Numbered from the stretch's first letter, positions 8,748-17,705 are shown. The stretch is 64,000 bases of DNA from JBCBSZ01 sp039185015 (GCA_039185015.1 JBCDAU010000022.1:21288-85287), one strand, 5' to 3'. Made by a program: numbers and translations. Notes: generated by a model from the letters alone, not told the origin.

Positions 8748-9701
8748 TCAGTCCCGGCGCTGGACGCCGGGCAGGACGCAGAGCATCTCGTAGAGGAGGT
8801 TGGCCGCGGTCAGCGCGGTCGTACCTGTGGTGTCGTAGGCCGGAGCCACCTCGACGAGGTCGCACCCGACCAGGTCCAGCCCCCAGCAACCCCGGATGAT
8901 CTCCAGCGCCTGGGGCACCGTCAACCCGCCGACCTCCGGGGTCCCGGTCCCGGGAGCGAAGGCGGGATCGAGGCCGTCGATGTCGAAGCTGAGATACACC
9001 GGTCCGGCGCCGAGCTGCTCCCGAACCTCGGCCATCAGCGGGTCGAGCGACCGGTGCCAGCAGTCCTCGACCTGCACCACGCGGAAGCCCTGCTGACGAG
9101 ACCAGTCGAAGTCGTCGGCGGCGTAGCCGGTGGCGCGCACGCCGATCTGGACGACCCGCTCGCCGACCAACAGACCCTCCTCGACGGCCCGTCGGAACGG
9201 CGTGCCGTGGGTGATGTGCTCGCCGAACATCGTGTCGTTGATGTCGGTGTGCGCATCGACGTGGACCAGGCCGACGGGACCGTGCGCGGCTGCGACCGCT
9301 CGCAGGATCGGCAGCACGATCGTGTGGTCGCCACCGATGCTCACGGGCACGAGGTCGTTGGCCAACAGCTCCCGGTAATGCGCCTCGATCCGTGCGACCG
9401 AGTCGTCCTTGTCGAACGGGTTGGTGGCGACGTCGCCGAGGTCGTCGATGCGCAGCGAGTCGAACGGGGCCGCTCGGGTCGCCATGTTGTAGGGCCGGAT
9501 CAGCATCGACTCGTTGCGGATGCCCCGTGGGCCGAAGCGAGCGCCCGGTCGCAGGGAGGTGCCCAGATCGAACGGGACGCCGACGATGCCGACGTCGACC
9601 TCGGTGGGCTCCGACCGTCCGGGGAGCCGCATGAACGTGCCCGGCCCACCGAAGCGGGGCATCTCGTTGCCGCCGAGCGGCTGGGGGTGGTCGGTCGTCA
9701 C
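8748..9701 (-). CDS. Agmatinase/guanidinobutyrase-family ureohydrolase
   Basis: A 317-residue arginase-fold hydrolase that would release urea from a guanidino compound. All six binuclear-manganese ligands are present: H126 (GGDH), D149, H151 and D153 (DAHTD), and D240 and D242 (SFDIDGLDP). The N-terminal PRFGGPGTFMRLP resembles guanidinobutyrase/proclavaminate amidinohydrolase rather than arginase, so the substrate may be 4-guanidinobutyrate, agmatine or guanidine. It is the last gene of a minus-strand unit with a methyltransferase 17 bases upstream and a split-barrel protein before that, and it converges on the regulator at 8701. Confidence 0.88.
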   Translation of the reverse strand: MTTDHPQPLGGNEMPRFGGPGTFMRLPGRSEPTEVDVGIVGVPFDLGTSLRPGARFGPRGIRNESMLIRPYNMATRAAPFDSLRIDDLGDVATNPFDKDDSVARIEAHYRELLANDLVPVSIGGDHTIVLPILRAVAAAHGPVGLVHVDAHTDINDTMFGEHITHGTPFRRAVEEGLLVGERVVQIGVRATGYAADDFDWSRQQGFRVVQVEDCWHRSLDPLMAEVREQLGAGPVYLSFDIDGLDPAFAPGTGTPEVGGLTVPQALEIIRGCWGLDLVGCDLVEVAPAYDTTGTTALTAANLLYEMLCVLPGVQRRD

Positions 9702-9718
9702 CCCGACGACGGTAGACG

Positions 9719-10441
9719 TCAGGCCGGCTGGGTGAGATGGACGAGCTCGAGTCCCGGGCGATCGGGGGCATCTCGGATCTCCCGGACCGCGAAGCCGGCC
9801 GCCTCCAGCATCTTGGCGAGGCGTTCACGGGAGCGGAAGTGCAGGGTCGAGGTGGACCGCAGCGGCTCGTCGCCGTCGACCCGGATGGTCGTCCGGAACG
9901 TCACGAGCGGCAGCGAGAGGCCGATCACCTCGTGGGTGACCGTGGCGGTCCGTCCGTCGGCGAGGACGTGCCCTCGCTTCGACCGGTCGGGGGTCCAGTC
10001 CTCCCACGCCCGCCGCTCGGGGTCCCGCGTCTCGAACACGAACCAGCCGTCGGGTCGTAGGACCCGTCGGACACCGGCGAGGGTGGCGAGCCAGTCGTCG
10101 TCGGCGACGAACACCTGCGCCACGTTGCCGGTCATGACCGCGAGGTCGACCTCGATCGCGGGGAGCGAGGTCGCGTCGCCGTGGACCCAGCGGACTCGAT
10201 CGGCGTGCTCCTTGACCCGGGCGACGTCCAGCGACGCTGCCGCCGGATCGACACCGACGACGTCGAGCCCGGACGCTGCGAGTCGGACGGCCAGGCTGCC
10301 GGTCCCGCACCCGACGTCGAGCACCGATCGTGCGCCGAGCTCGGCGATCAACCCTTCGTACGCGGTGAGGTCGTCCCGACCCGGGTGGAGGTCGTCGTAC
10401 AGCACGGCGAGGCGCGGATCGTCGAAGAGGGCGTCGGGCAC
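9719..10441 (-). CDS. SAM-dependent class I methyltransferase
   Basis: A 240-residue cytosolic methyltransferase. Motif I is clear at residues 40-50 (VLDVGCGTGSLA), the acidic end of strand 2 is VVGVDPA, and motif IV is DLAVMTGNVAQVF. After the core there is a 90-residue beta-rich substrate region. The length is standard for type 11/25 methyltransferases. It sits between a split-barrel flavoprotein gene and the ureohydrolase gene in one apparent operon, but nothing identifies the acceptor molecule. Confidence 0.85.
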   Translation of the reverse strand: MPDALFDDPRLAVLYDDLHPGRDDLTAYEGLIAELGARSVLDVGCGTGSLAVRLAASGLDVVGVDPAAASLDVARVKEHADRVRWVHGDATSLPAIEVDLAVMTGNVAQVFVADDDWLATLAGVRRVLRPDGWFVFETRDPERRAWEDWTPDRSKRGHVLADGRTATVTHEVIGLSLPLVTFRTTIRVDGDEPLRSTSTLHFRSRERLAKMLEAAGFAVREIRDAPDRPGLELVHLTQPA

Positions 10442-10483
10442 CGCGGCAGTCTCGCCGCGGCGACCGTCGCCGTCGCCCGAGTA

Positions 10484-10933
10484 TCAGGCGGAGACGTCGA
10501 CCTTCGCGACGACCGAATCGACGGTCACGCGCACCACCATCTCGGGCGGGACGGCGTTGCGGCGTCCGTAGGCCTCGGCCTGGTCGGCGCCCATGTACCG
10601 GCCACCGATCCGGGTACCCCAGGCGAGGAGCTCCTCGGGGTCGGTCGAGGTCGATGCCGTACCCCGGATCGTCACGAAGGCGAACGGTGGATCCTCGTCA
10701 TCGAAGCAGAGCGCGACCCTGGGGTCGCGCAGGATCGCCTTGCCCTTGATCGTGTCCGCGCTGGTCATGAAGACGATGTCGTCGCCGTCGAGGTCGACCC
10801 AGACCGGGGCCACGTGCGGCGAACCGTCCTTGCGGACGACGGCGAGTTTGGCGGTGCGGGCCGGCAGCGTGCCGACGAACTCCTGCCACCAGCCTTCGGG
10901 TGCGTCGTTGTATCCCACGACGGGTCCAACCAT
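10484..10933 (-). CDS. PPOX-class F420-dependent enzyme
   Basis: A 149-residue split-barrel protein. The run TAKLAVVRKDGSPHVAPVWV followed by DDIVFMTSADTIKGKAILRDPRVAL is characteristic of actinobacterial PPOX-class proteins annotated as F420-dependent; the segment KGKAILRDPRV usually contacts the cofactor phosphate. It opens the operon 10933-8748 and is divergent from folD, whose start is only 48 bases away, so the two promoters must overlap. Physiological substrate unknown. Confidence 0.85.
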   Translation of the reverse strand: MVGPVVGYNDAPEGWWQEFVGTLPARTAKLAVVRKDGSPHVAPVWVDLDGDDIVFMTSADTIKGKAILRDPRVALCFDDEDPPFAFVTIRGTASTSTDPEELLAWGTRIGGRYMGADQAEAYGRRNAVPPEMVVRVTVDSVVAKVDVSA

Positions 10934-10980
10934 CGGGAACGTCGACGGCTTCCCTCCGCACCCTGTGCGAGAGTGGCGCC

Positions 10981-11844
10981 ATGACCGCGATCACCCTCGA
11001 CGGAGAGCAGCTCGCCATCGAGCTGAAGGCCGATCTCGCCCGCCGGATCTCGGCGCTGGCCGACCGCGGCGTGGTGCCGGGCCTGGGCACGATCCTCGTC
11101 GGAGACGACGGTCCCTCGCAGAACTACGTGGCCATGAAGCACCGCGACTCCGAGGCGCTCGGCATGCACAGCCGGGAGGCCGTGCTCGCTGCGAGCGCAT
11201 CCCAGGCCGAGATCGAGGCCGTCGTCGACGACTTCAACGCCGACCCGGCGGTGCACGCCTACATCATCCAGTACCCCTTCCCGAAGGGGCTCGACTACGA
11301 GGCTGCGCTCATGAACGTCCGGCCCGAGAAGGACGCCGACGGGCTGCACCCGGTCAACCTCGGCCGCCTCGTCCAGGGCATCGACGCTCCGCTCGCGTGC
11401 ACGCCGCGGGGCATCCAGCTCCTCCTCGAGCGATACGACGTACCGATCGCCGGGCGGCACGTCGTGATCGTCGGCCGCGGCCTGACGATCGGACGGCCGC
11501 TCGCCAACCTGCTGTCGTTGAAGCGGCCCAACGCCAACGCCGCGGTGACGGTCGTGCACACCGGCGTCGACGACGTCGCGCCGCTCACGCGGCAGGCCGA
11601 CATCCTCGTCGCCGCCGCCGGCGCGCCGAGGATGATCACCGCCGACATGGTCAAGCCGGGTGCCGCGGTCGTGGCCGCCGGCGTGAGCTTCGAGGGCAAG
11701 AAGCTGGTGTCGGACGTCGATGACGAGGTCGCCGAGGTCGCCGGCTGGCTGTCGCCCCGCATCGGCGGCGTCGGACCGATGACGAGGGCGATGCTCATGG
11801 CCAACACCGTCGCCGCCGCCGAGCTCGCCCACCCCGCGGACTGA
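10981..11844 (+). CDS. folD: Methylenetetrahydrofolate dehydrogenase/cyclohydrolase FolD
   Basis: A 287-residue bifunctional folate enzyme interconverting 5,10-methylene-THF and 10-formyl-THF with NADP. The catalytic pair Y49 and K53 lies in NYVAMKHRDSEALGM, the folate-binding segment reads YPFPKGLDYEAALMNV then KDADGLHPVN, and the C-terminal lobe holds GRGLTIGRPLANLL followed by ADILVAAAGAP. The nucleotide loop GRGLTIGRP replaces the common GRSxIVGxP. The length is normal. The start is ATG 10981. The 3' flank carries a copy of the dispersed GC-rich repeat. Other folate genes lie at 27978, 31299 and 36741 rather than in one operon. Confidence 0.95.
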   Translation: MTAITLDGEQLAIELKADLARRISALADRGVVPGLGTILVGDDGPSQNYVAMKHRDSEALGMHSREAVLAASASQAEIEAVVDDFNADPAVHAYIIQYPFPKGLDYEAALMNVRPEKDADGLHPVNLGRLVQGIDAPLACTPRGIQLLLERYDVPIAGRHVVIVGRGLTIGRPLANLLSLKRPNANAAVTVVHTGVDDVAPLTRQADILVAAAGAPRMITADMVKPGAAVVAAGVSFEGKKLVSDVDDEVAEVAGWLSPRIGGVGPMTRAMLMANTVAAAELAHPAD

Positions 11845-11854
11845 GCGTGTGCGG

Positions 11855-11942
11855 CGAGACTCGCCGCGAGGACGGCCCCGGCTGCAGCCCGTCAGGGCGA
11901 GGACACGGGGCGGAGGGTGGGGCTCCGAGGCCCCACCGGGCG
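11855..11942 (+). repeat. Dispersed GC-rich intergenic repeat, copy B
   Basis: The core GCAGCCCGTCAGGGCGAGGA (11884-11903) is followed by a G-rich run and the hairpin GTGGGGC...GCCCCAC. It begins 11 bases after the folD stop and shares with copy A a leading GTGCGGCGA block (11850-11858 here). See copy A for the family. Confidence 0.75.
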
Positions 11943-12023
11943 AACAACACAGACCCAACCTTCGATGGATGGCGCCCGGCCCGATCCCGGGTGAGCCTGT
12001 CGGTCCGATGACGAGGAGCACTC

Positions 12024-12332
12024 ATGAGCAGGATCGCCATGATCGTGATGTCGACGGCCGCCGCCGGGAAGCGGGACGAGCTCTACGACCTCTACATGGA
12101 GCAGCTCGCGCCTCGGGCCGAGGCGAACGAGGCACAGGAGGTCGTCGTGTGGTGCGCCGACAACCAGGACGAGGACAGGTTCGCCCTGTTCGAGGTCTAC
12201 GCGAACGCCGAGGCGATGGGGCAGAACGCGCAGTCGACGTGGTTCGCCGAGTACCTGGAGGACGCCATGCCGCTGCTCGCCGGCGAGCCGACCGTGATCA
12301 TGGCCGAGCCCCGCTGGAGCACCGGGCTCTAG
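12024..12332 (+). CDS. Antibiotic biosynthesis monooxygenase (ABM) domain protein
   Basis: A 102-residue dimeric ferredoxin-like alpha/beta-barrel protein. The layout of an N-terminal strand (AMIVMSTAAAGKRDEL), a long helix, a strand around VVVWCADN, then FALFEVYANAEAMGQNAQS and a helix ending at EYLEDAMPLL matches ABM-domain monooxygenases that act without a metal or flavin, or related heme-degrading and stress proteins. The start ATG 12024 is preceded by GAGGAG. The stop overlaps the stop of the convergent LuxR-type gene by 4 bases. Function within the family is not resolved. Confidence 0.75.
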   Translation: MSRIAMIVMSTAAAGKRDELYDLYMEQLAPRAEANEAQEVVVWCADNQDEDRFALFEVYANAEAMGQNAQSTWFAEYLEDAMPLLAGEPTVIMAEPRWSTGL

Positions 12333-12715
12333 GTGGACTCGCCGGTGGTCTGCAGCCCGCCGTACCAGGCGGCGATGACCTGACTCCGGGACGAGAGGCC
12401 GGTCGTGCGCAGCACGGCGTGCATGTGGTCCTTGACGGTGGCCAGCGAGATGAAGAGCGCTGCGGCGATCTGCTGGTTCGAGTAGCCCGCGGCCGCGAGG
12501 AGCGCGACCTCGTGCTCCCGATCGCTCAGCTCGGAGAACCGGGGATCGCGTCGGGGCTGGACCCACACGACCGCTCCGTGGTCCGAGCGATCGACCGAGA
12601 CGTCGTAGCCGGTGTCCCGCAGCGAGACGATCTCGGCGATGGGAAGCTGGCACGGCTCGTCGCGGACCGCCGAGAGCAGGGTCTGGACGGCGGAGCGGAC
12701 CGGGGCGGGAACCAC
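12329..12715 (-). CDS. LuxR-type HTH transcriptional regulator
   Basis: A 128-residue DNA-binding protein with a C-terminal GerE/LuxR helix-turn-helix: LSDREHEVALLAAAGYSNQQ and then ISLATVKDHMHAVLRTTGL. The N-terminal 60 residues have no receiver-domain aspartate signature and no P-loop. It is therefore an orphan LuxR protein or a response regulator lacking its receiver. The GTG start at 12715 is only 20 bases from the divergent SnoaL-like gene at 12736, so it may regulate that promoter. Confidence 0.75.
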   Translation of the reverse strand: MVPAPVRSAVQTLLSAVRDEPCQLPIAEIVSLRDTGYDVSVDRSDHGAVVWVQPRRDPRFSELSDREHEVALLAAAGYSNQQIAAALFISLATVKDHMHAVLRTTGLSSRSQVIAAWYGGLQTTGEST

Positions 12716-12735
12716 GAAGGGAACGTACCAGCGCC

Positions 12736-13110
12736 ATGACCGACGCCGACCGAGATCCGGGCGCGACGGTGGACGCCTACTTCGCCGCGATGCGACGTGG
12801 TGCGGCGGCCGAGGAGGACATGCTCGCCCTGTTCGCCGACGACGCGGTGTACGCCGAGCCCTTCTCCGGATCGGAGGAGCCGGCGGTCGGGAAGGCTGCC
12901 GTGCGCGCCCGCCTCCGGCAGGGTTGGGAGGCCCCGCTGCCGGATCTCGAGCTCGACGTGCTGTTCGTCGACGTCACCGGCGAGACGGCCACGGCACGCT
13001 GGGAGTGCCGGTCGTCCGCCTTTCCGGCGCCGGTCCGAGGCGTCGACGAGTACGAGTTCCGCGACGGTCTCATCAGCCGCCTCACCGTTCGAATCGAGCG
13101 GGACGCCTGA
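12736..13110 (+). CDS. SnoaL-like / NTF2-fold protein
   Basis: A 124-residue protein with the cone-shaped NTF2/SnoaL fold: an N-terminal helix (VDAYFAAMRRG), LFADDAVYAEPFSG, the insertion VGKAAVRARLRQGW, and paired strands ending in VDEYEFRDGLISRLTVR. The family includes polyketide cyclases, ketosteroid isomerase-like enzymes and small ligand-binding proteins. No catalytic dyad is obvious. It sits divergently 20 bases from a LuxR-type gene and converges on the dynamin-like gene at 13118, leaving 7 bases between stops. Confidence 0.7.
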   Translation: MTDADRDPGATVDAYFAAMRRGAAAEEDMLALFADDAVYAEPFSGSEEPAVGKAAVRARLRQGWEAPLPDLELDVLFVDVTGETATARWECRSSAFPAPVRGVDEYEFRDGLISRLTVRIERDA

Positions 13111-13117
13111 TCGACGA

Positions 13118-14593
13118 TCACCGCATGGCTGCGGCGTACAGCGACTCGCCCGTGCGCGCCGCGGTCTCGGCCACCTCCACCATGCGGGGGTCGGCGAAGG
13201 GGTCCTGCGCGCGGGCTCGCCAATGGCTGACCGTCTCCAGCGCGGCGGCCTGGACGGCGTCGGTGCCGGCCGACTCGTCGAGGCCGAGCGCGGCGGGCGT
13301 CGGTCCGGAGAGCAGCAGCCGTTGGAGGTCGTACCGCTCGCGGTCGGCCACCGTGACGACGCCACTGGCGACGAGGTGGGCAGCTCGGATCTGCCCGAAC
13401 TCGACGGCGCTGGCCTCGAGTTGCTCGGCATCGCGGTCGATGCCGCTCGCGAGCGCGGGATCGTGGACGCCGACGTGGCGTGCGAGCGTGCGGATCGCGG
13501 CGAGCGCCGATCGCGCCTGCAGCACCCTCGCTCTCGGCAGGAAGTGCTCCGCGATGACGCGTTGCAGCTCCGGGAGGCCGGAGTGCTCGACGAGCTTCGG
13601 CCCCAGCTGTGCCGCCGTCGTCGCCCCGCGCCGGATCTCCGCGACCGCGACGCGGATGCCGAACATGCCGAGCCGGCCGAGCAACTGGTCGCGCAGGTCC
13701 ACCGTCAGCTCGGAAGCGTGCGGGTCGCGCAGCTCGTCGGCGGACAGCAGCATCCGCTCGAGGACCTCGTCAGGCGTCGCGGCGAGCGTGCGCAGGGCAG
13801 CAGCCTCCTGCTCGACGAGGGTCAGGCCGGTCTCGGCGAGCAGGCCGGTCACCGGCACGACGTCGGCGACCAGCCGCGACACGTCGGGGTCCGAGAGGTA
13901 GCGGGCCGCGATCCGTCGCGACGAGTCCATCGCATCGGATCGGCCTGCGCCGATCTCGTCGGCCCGAGACAGCACGGCGACGGCGTTCACCGGGGAGGCC
14001 GCCGTCACCGACCGGTCCATGAACGCGTCGAGGAAGGCGACGTCGGACCGGTGCAGGTGGCGCATCAGGTACACGACCGCGTCCGCGTCGGTCGGACCGT
14101 GCTCGTCCGACTCGAGGAAGTCCCGCGTGCGCCGTGAGTTCTCGTCGTTCACGGAAGCGAGACCGGGGGTGTCGATCAGGGTGAGCTCGGCGAGCGCCCT
14201 GCTCGGCCAGCGGATGTCGAGCGACGCGACGTCGGCTTCCCGCAAGCCGTCGAGCTGCACGGACAGCTCTCCGTCGTGGCGGTTGAAGGGGAGTGCGCGT
14301 CGCGTGCCATCGTGGAGCACGGCACCGACGTCGTAACCGGTACCGCGGCGGTACCAGCTCACGAGCCGGGTGCACTCGCCCGCGTCGGTCGGGGCCAGGC
14401 GCTCGCCGACGAGCGCGTTGAGCAGCGTGGACTTCCCGGCCTTCACGCGGCCGGCGATGGCGACCCGCAGCGGTCCTGAGAGTCGCTCCACGATGGCGTC
14501 CGCCTCGGCCCGATGTGGGGTCCCGCCGAGGCGGCTCCGGAGCCCCTCCGCCAGGACGAGGACCCGGTCGGCCAGGTGCGCGTTGGCGGTCAT
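13118..14593 (-). CDS. Dynamin-like GTPase, IniC-like
   Basis: A 491-residue large GTPase. The G1 loop is at 48-55 (GRVKAGKS), a likely G2 threonine at 75, G3 DTPG at 141-144 and a G4-like SRAD at 209-212. The rest is helical, as in dynamin stalks. No clear transmembrane segment is seen. The length is close to mycobacterial IniC (493 residues, from memory). Its ATG overlaps the stop of the upstream 615-residue GTPase by one base (TGATG), so the two are translated as a coupled pair, as IniA and IniC are. Likely role: membrane remodelling or repair with its partner. Family assignment strong, orthology inferred. Confidence 0.85.
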   Translation of the reverse strand: MTANAHLADRVLVLAEGLRSRLGGTPHRAEADAIVERLSGPLRVAIAGRVKAGKSTLLNALVGERLAPTDAGECTRLVSWYRRGTGYDVGAVLHDGTRRALPFNRHDGELSVQLDGLREADVASLDIRWPSRALAELTLIDTPGLASVNDENSRRTRDFLESDEHGPTDADAVVYLMRHLHRSDVAFLDAFMDRSVTAASPVNAVAVLSRADEIGAGRSDAMDSSRRIAARYLSDPDVSRLVADVVPVTGLLAETGLTLVEQEAAALRTLAATPDEVLERMLLSADELRDPHASELTVDLRDQLLGRLGMFGIRVAVAEIRRGATTAAQLGPKLVEHSGLPELQRVIAEHFLPRARVLQARSALAAIRTLARHVGVHDPALASGIDRDAEQLEASAVEFGQIRAAHLVASGVVTVADRERYDLQRLLLSGPTPAALGLDESAGTDAVQAAALETVSHWRARAQDPFADPRMVEVAETAARTGESLYAAAMR

Positions 14594-16440
14594 CACGATC
14601 CTCCGATGCCGTCCACCGTCTGGACGATCCGGTCCAGGGTGGCGAGTTGCTCGTCGAGTCGACCTCGGGTCGCGATCGACTCCTCCTGTGTCTGCTTGGC
14701 CTCGGCCTGGGCGGCCTGACCTGCGGCGGTGTAGGTCTGCTGCAGCTCGGCGAGGCGTCCGGTGAGCTCGTCCCGGAGCTCGCGGTGGACGTCGCGGACG
14801 AGGTTGGTGATCTCGTTGCCGACCTCGAGCTGCACGTCGTCGACGAACTGGCGAACCTGGGTGCGCGCGTTCTGTCGGCGCACGGTCACCTTTCGCTTGC
14901 GGTCCTCCATCAGCTGGAAGCCGCCGAAGAGGGCGCCCGCGCCGAGCAGGACGGGGTTGGTCGCCATGAAGGCGGCGACCGCTCCGGGCAGGAAGTTGCC
15001 CATCATCCCGAACATCAGGACGCCGCCCTGGGCGCCGCGGGCGCCGGTGAGGGCCGTGCGGAAGCTGGCCTTCGCTCCGGATTCGCTCTCGTCGATCGAG
15101 CGCTCGCGCCACAGATCCTCGACGGTGAAGCCTGCGCCGCGTCGGCCGAGTCCGTCGAGCCGGAGGTCCTCCTCTTGGATCAGCTCGACGGCCTCGGCGC
15201 GGATGGCGCGGCGTCGGTCCTCGACGAGCGCGAAGACTCGGGCGACCGTGTCGGCGACCGAGCTCTGCAGCCGACGGGCGAGGTCGTCCCACTCACCACC
15301 GTTCTTGAGGGTCTCGATCTCGAGGTCCATCTCCCGGGAGGCGTCGCGGAGGCCGGAGCGAAGTTGGTGCATCGCCGCTGTGGTGAGGTCGGCGATGCGG
15401 TCGTTGACCAGCAGCGCCCACTTGGCGCCCGGGCCGCGGAGGTGCTCGAGACGCGCGTTGGCCGCCTCGATCCGCGCGATCATCGACCTCAGCGCCTCGG
15501 GGTCGTCGGCGACGGCTCGCTGCTCACGAAGCCCGCTGGCGACGAGCGATGCGACCGAGCGCAGGTCGTCGGTCGACCTGGTGAGCGCCGCCGCTCGTGC
15601 GGGCTCGATCACCCGCTCGCCCAGTCCGGCGAGCAGCTGCGGGAAGTTGCTGGCCTCGTTGAGCGCCCGGTCCTTCCGGGCGAGCGCGGCAGCCCGCAGG
15701 TTGCTGGACACGGCGACGGTGGGGATCCGGACGCCGGCCCGTTCGAGGTGACCGCGGTTGAGCTCGACGACCCGTCGCCACTCCGGGTGCAGGTCGATCT
15801 TGGTCTGGGCGAACAGCACGGTCGGGCACAGCTCGGCCGCCCTGCGGAGGAAGTCGATCTCGGGCGCCGAGAGCTCGGCCGAGGCATCGGAGGCGAGGAT
15901 CAGCCCGTCGGCGTAGGGGAGGAACGACAACGTGGCGGCAGCGTGGCCGGCGCCGAGACCGCCCATGCCGGGCGTGTCGACGATGACCAGACCGTTGGCC
16001 AGGATGGAGCTCGGGGCGACGATCTCGACCCGTTCGACGCCTCGCTCGTTGCCCGGGTTGCCGGACTCCGATACCCAGGACGCGAGATCGGCGACGTCGA
16101 TGCGCTCGGCGGCGGGCTCGCCGTCGACCCGTCGGCGCACGATCGCGGCCGGCTGGTCGCCGTGGCGGAGCAGCGTGATGGCCGAGGTGGCCAGGTCGTC
16201 GTCGACCGGGCACAGCTGTTGACCGAGCAGCCCGTTCACGAGCGAGCTCTTGCCTTGCTTGAACTCACCGACCACGGCGACCACGGTGGCCGGCCGCCGG
16301 AGGCGAGCTCCGGCGGCCGTCACGCGGTCGACGAGATCGGTGCGGCCCAGCTGCTGGAGCAGCCGGGACAGCTCGGCGGCGCTGGTCGCCACCGTGGTCG
16401 CCGGGGAGTCGGCGGCCGGTGGGGTGGCCGTCGCGGTCAC
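14593..16440 (-). CDS. Dynamin-like GTPase with membrane-insertion segment, IniA-like
   Basis: A 615-residue dynamin-family protein. G1 GEFKQGKS spans 58-65, G3 DTPG 155-158, and a G4 TKID lies in LFAQTKIDLH. Residues about 472-510 form one long hydrophobic stretch (GGVLMFGMMGNFLPG onward), probably a membrane-inserting paddle or hairpin. A coiled-coil-prone helix follows to the C terminus. The length resembles mycobacterial IniA (about 640). It is encoded directly before the second GTPase with a one-base overlap, and 140 bases after the tailed protein gene at 16581. Heteromeric fission or membrane-stress function is inferred from the family. Confidence 0.87.
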   Translation of the reverse strand: MTATATPPAADSPATTVATSAAELSRLLQQLGRTDLVDRVTAAGARLRRPATVVAVVGEFKQGKSSLVNGLLGQQLCPVDDDLATSAITLLRHGDQPAAIVRRRVDGEPAAERIDVADLASWVSESGNPGNERGVERVEIVAPSSILANGLVIVDTPGMGGLGAGHAAATLSFLPYADGLILASDASAELSAPEIDFLRRAAELCPTVLFAQTKIDLHPEWRRVVELNRGHLERAGVRIPTVAVSSNLRAAALARKDRALNEASNFPQLLAGLGERVIEPARAAALTRSTDDLRSVASLVASGLREQRAVADDPEALRSMIARIEAANARLEHLRGPGAKWALLVNDRIADLTTAAMHQLRSGLRDASREMDLEIETLKNGGEWDDLARRLQSSVADTVARVFALVEDRRRAIRAEAVELIQEEDLRLDGLGRRGAGFTVEDLWRERSIDESESGAKASFRTALTGARGAQGGVLMFGMMGNFLPGAVAAFMATNPVLLGAGALFGGFQLMEDRKRKVTVRRQNARTQVRQFVDDVQLEVGNEITNLVRDVHRELRDELTGRLAELQQTYTAAGQAAQAEAKQTQEESIATRGRLDEQLATLDRIVQTVDGIGGS

Positions 16441-16502
16441 GTCGTCGTTCCTCTCTGTCGTCGTCTCGAGTCGATCCGGAGGTGGACCGACTCGCCGGTG
16501 CC

Positions 16503-16575
16503 ACGGCCCGGGCGCAGGCCGTCAGGCCGAGGACACCGGGAGGGAGGCTGGGGCTCCGGGACCCCAGCCGGGCAG
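16503..16575 (+). repeat. Dispersed GC-rich intergenic repeat, copy C
   Basis: The core CCGTCAGGCCGAGGACACCG is followed by GGGAGG and a perfect 8-base hairpin, GGCTGGGG (16546-16553) with CCCCAGCC (16562-16569). It starts 62 bases before the GTPase gene and ends 5 bases from the stop at 16581, inside the presumed operon. On the minus strand the hairpin is followed by a TCCC-rich stretch, so it could attenuate transcription between the tailed proteins and the GTPases. Confidence 0.75.
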
Positions 16576-16580
16576 GTTGA

Positions 16581-17663
16581 TCAACTGATGCCGCTGAACA
16601 TGTCGTCGACGCTGGCCTCGGAGGCGTCGGCGTCGGCGAGCGAGACGTCCAGCTCGGTCGGCTGCGGATCCGCGGGCGCCTCGGCGACGACGGGCTCGAC
16701 CGCCGGGGCGGCCTCGACCGCCGGGGCGGTCTCGGAGGCCGGGGTGGTCCCGATGACCTCGGGAACCACCGGGGTGGCCTCGGTCTGGTCGGCCGCGGCG
16801 GCCTCCTCGGCCTCGGGGGCGGCGGGGACCGCATCGGCCTGGCCGACCGAGGCCTCGGCGCCGACCACGAGCGGGATCATCGTCTCCCCCGCCGGGTCGT
16901 CGTTCTGCACGACCGTGAGGGCGAGCTCGGCATCGGATCCGTTCTCGGTGAGCGCGTCGGCCAGCGGCGACGGACGGTCGACGCCGGGCTCACCCTGCGG
17001 CTGCACGGCGAGGTGGTCGTCGGGGACGATGCCGCGGCCGGCGCCGGCCTGGGCCAGCGGGCTGTCCTCGGCCCCGGGCGTCGCCTCGGCGGACTCCGGC
17101 GCCGCTGCGGTGTCGGTGGCGCCGACGTCGGCGATGCCGGCGACGACCTGGAAGCCGTCCTCGGCGACGGTGTCGTCGAGCGCCTCACCGAGCTTCGCGA
17201 CACCGGCCGTGGCGAGGCCGGTGGCCGGAGCCTCGACCTTGCCCCAGATCCCGGCGGCCCAGGTGCCCTCGACCTGCTCACCGATGACCTCGGTGACCAT
17301 GCCGGCGACGGCCTGCGGGCCCTCCTGGATGGCGTCGACGACGTCGCCGCCGTGGTCGATCACGTCCTCGACCCAGGTGCCCTCCGCCTCGTCGGCGACC
17401 AGGCCGACGCCGGTGCTGATCAGGTCGTCGGTGCGGCCGTGCCAGACATCGGCGACGGCACCGGAGGCGGTGTCGCCGAGGGTGTCCTCGACGTAGCCCC
17501 AGCCCTTCTCCTCGACCAGCCGCTCTCCGACGTCCCAGAGCCCGGCCAATGGCGTGCCCTCGGTCTTGTCCTCGATCCAGCTCTCGGCGTCGTCGATCTC
17601 GTCCTCGATCCAGTCCTTCGCGTCACTGGCCGTCTCTTCGATCCAGTTCCACCAGCTGCTCAT
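16581..17663 (-). CDS. Acidic Trp-rich protein with conserved C-terminal tail
   Basis: A 360-residue protein of no recognised family. The first 45 residues are an acidic amphipathic helix with regularly placed tryptophans (W4, W5, W7, W18, W29, W43), and the Val/Gly/Trp-rich pattern continues to about residue 180. Residues 190-340 are Ala/Pro/Glu-rich and probably disordered. The end, LADADASEASVDDMFSGIS, is almost identical to that of the neighbouring protein at 17706, although the rest differs. There is no signal peptide or transmembrane helix. In the operon it occupies the place of IniB before the GTPase pair. I infer membrane association through the helix and recruitment by the tail; neither is shown. 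Confidence 0.6.
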   Translation of the reverse strand: MSSWWNWIEETASDAKDWIEDEIDDAESWIEDKTEGTPLAGLWDVGERLVEEKGWGYVEDTLGDTASGAVADVWHGRTDDLISTGVGLVADEAEGTWVEDVIDHGGDVVDAIQEGPQAVAGMVTEVIGEQVEGTWAAGIWGKVEAPATGLATAGVAKLGEALDDTVAEDGFQVVAGIADVGATDTAAAPESAEATPGAEDSPLAQAGAGRGIVPDDHLAVQPQGEPGVDRPSPLADALTENGSDAELALTVVQNDDPAGETMIPLVVGAEASVGQADAVPAAPEAEEAAAADQTEATPVVPEVIGTTPASETAPAVEAAPAVEPVVAEAPADPQPTELDVSLADADASEASVDDMFSGIS

Positions 17664-17705
17664 CGTTCTTCGTTCCTTCGTGTGTGTCGTGTAGGGATGC
17701 CGGCC

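Noticed and set aside
13118..16440. Septation GTPases or mitofusin-like phage defence proteins
   Set aside because: Dynamin-like pairs also occur in defence contexts, but no nuclease, NADase or other effector is nearby, and the lengths and order fit IniA/IniC better.
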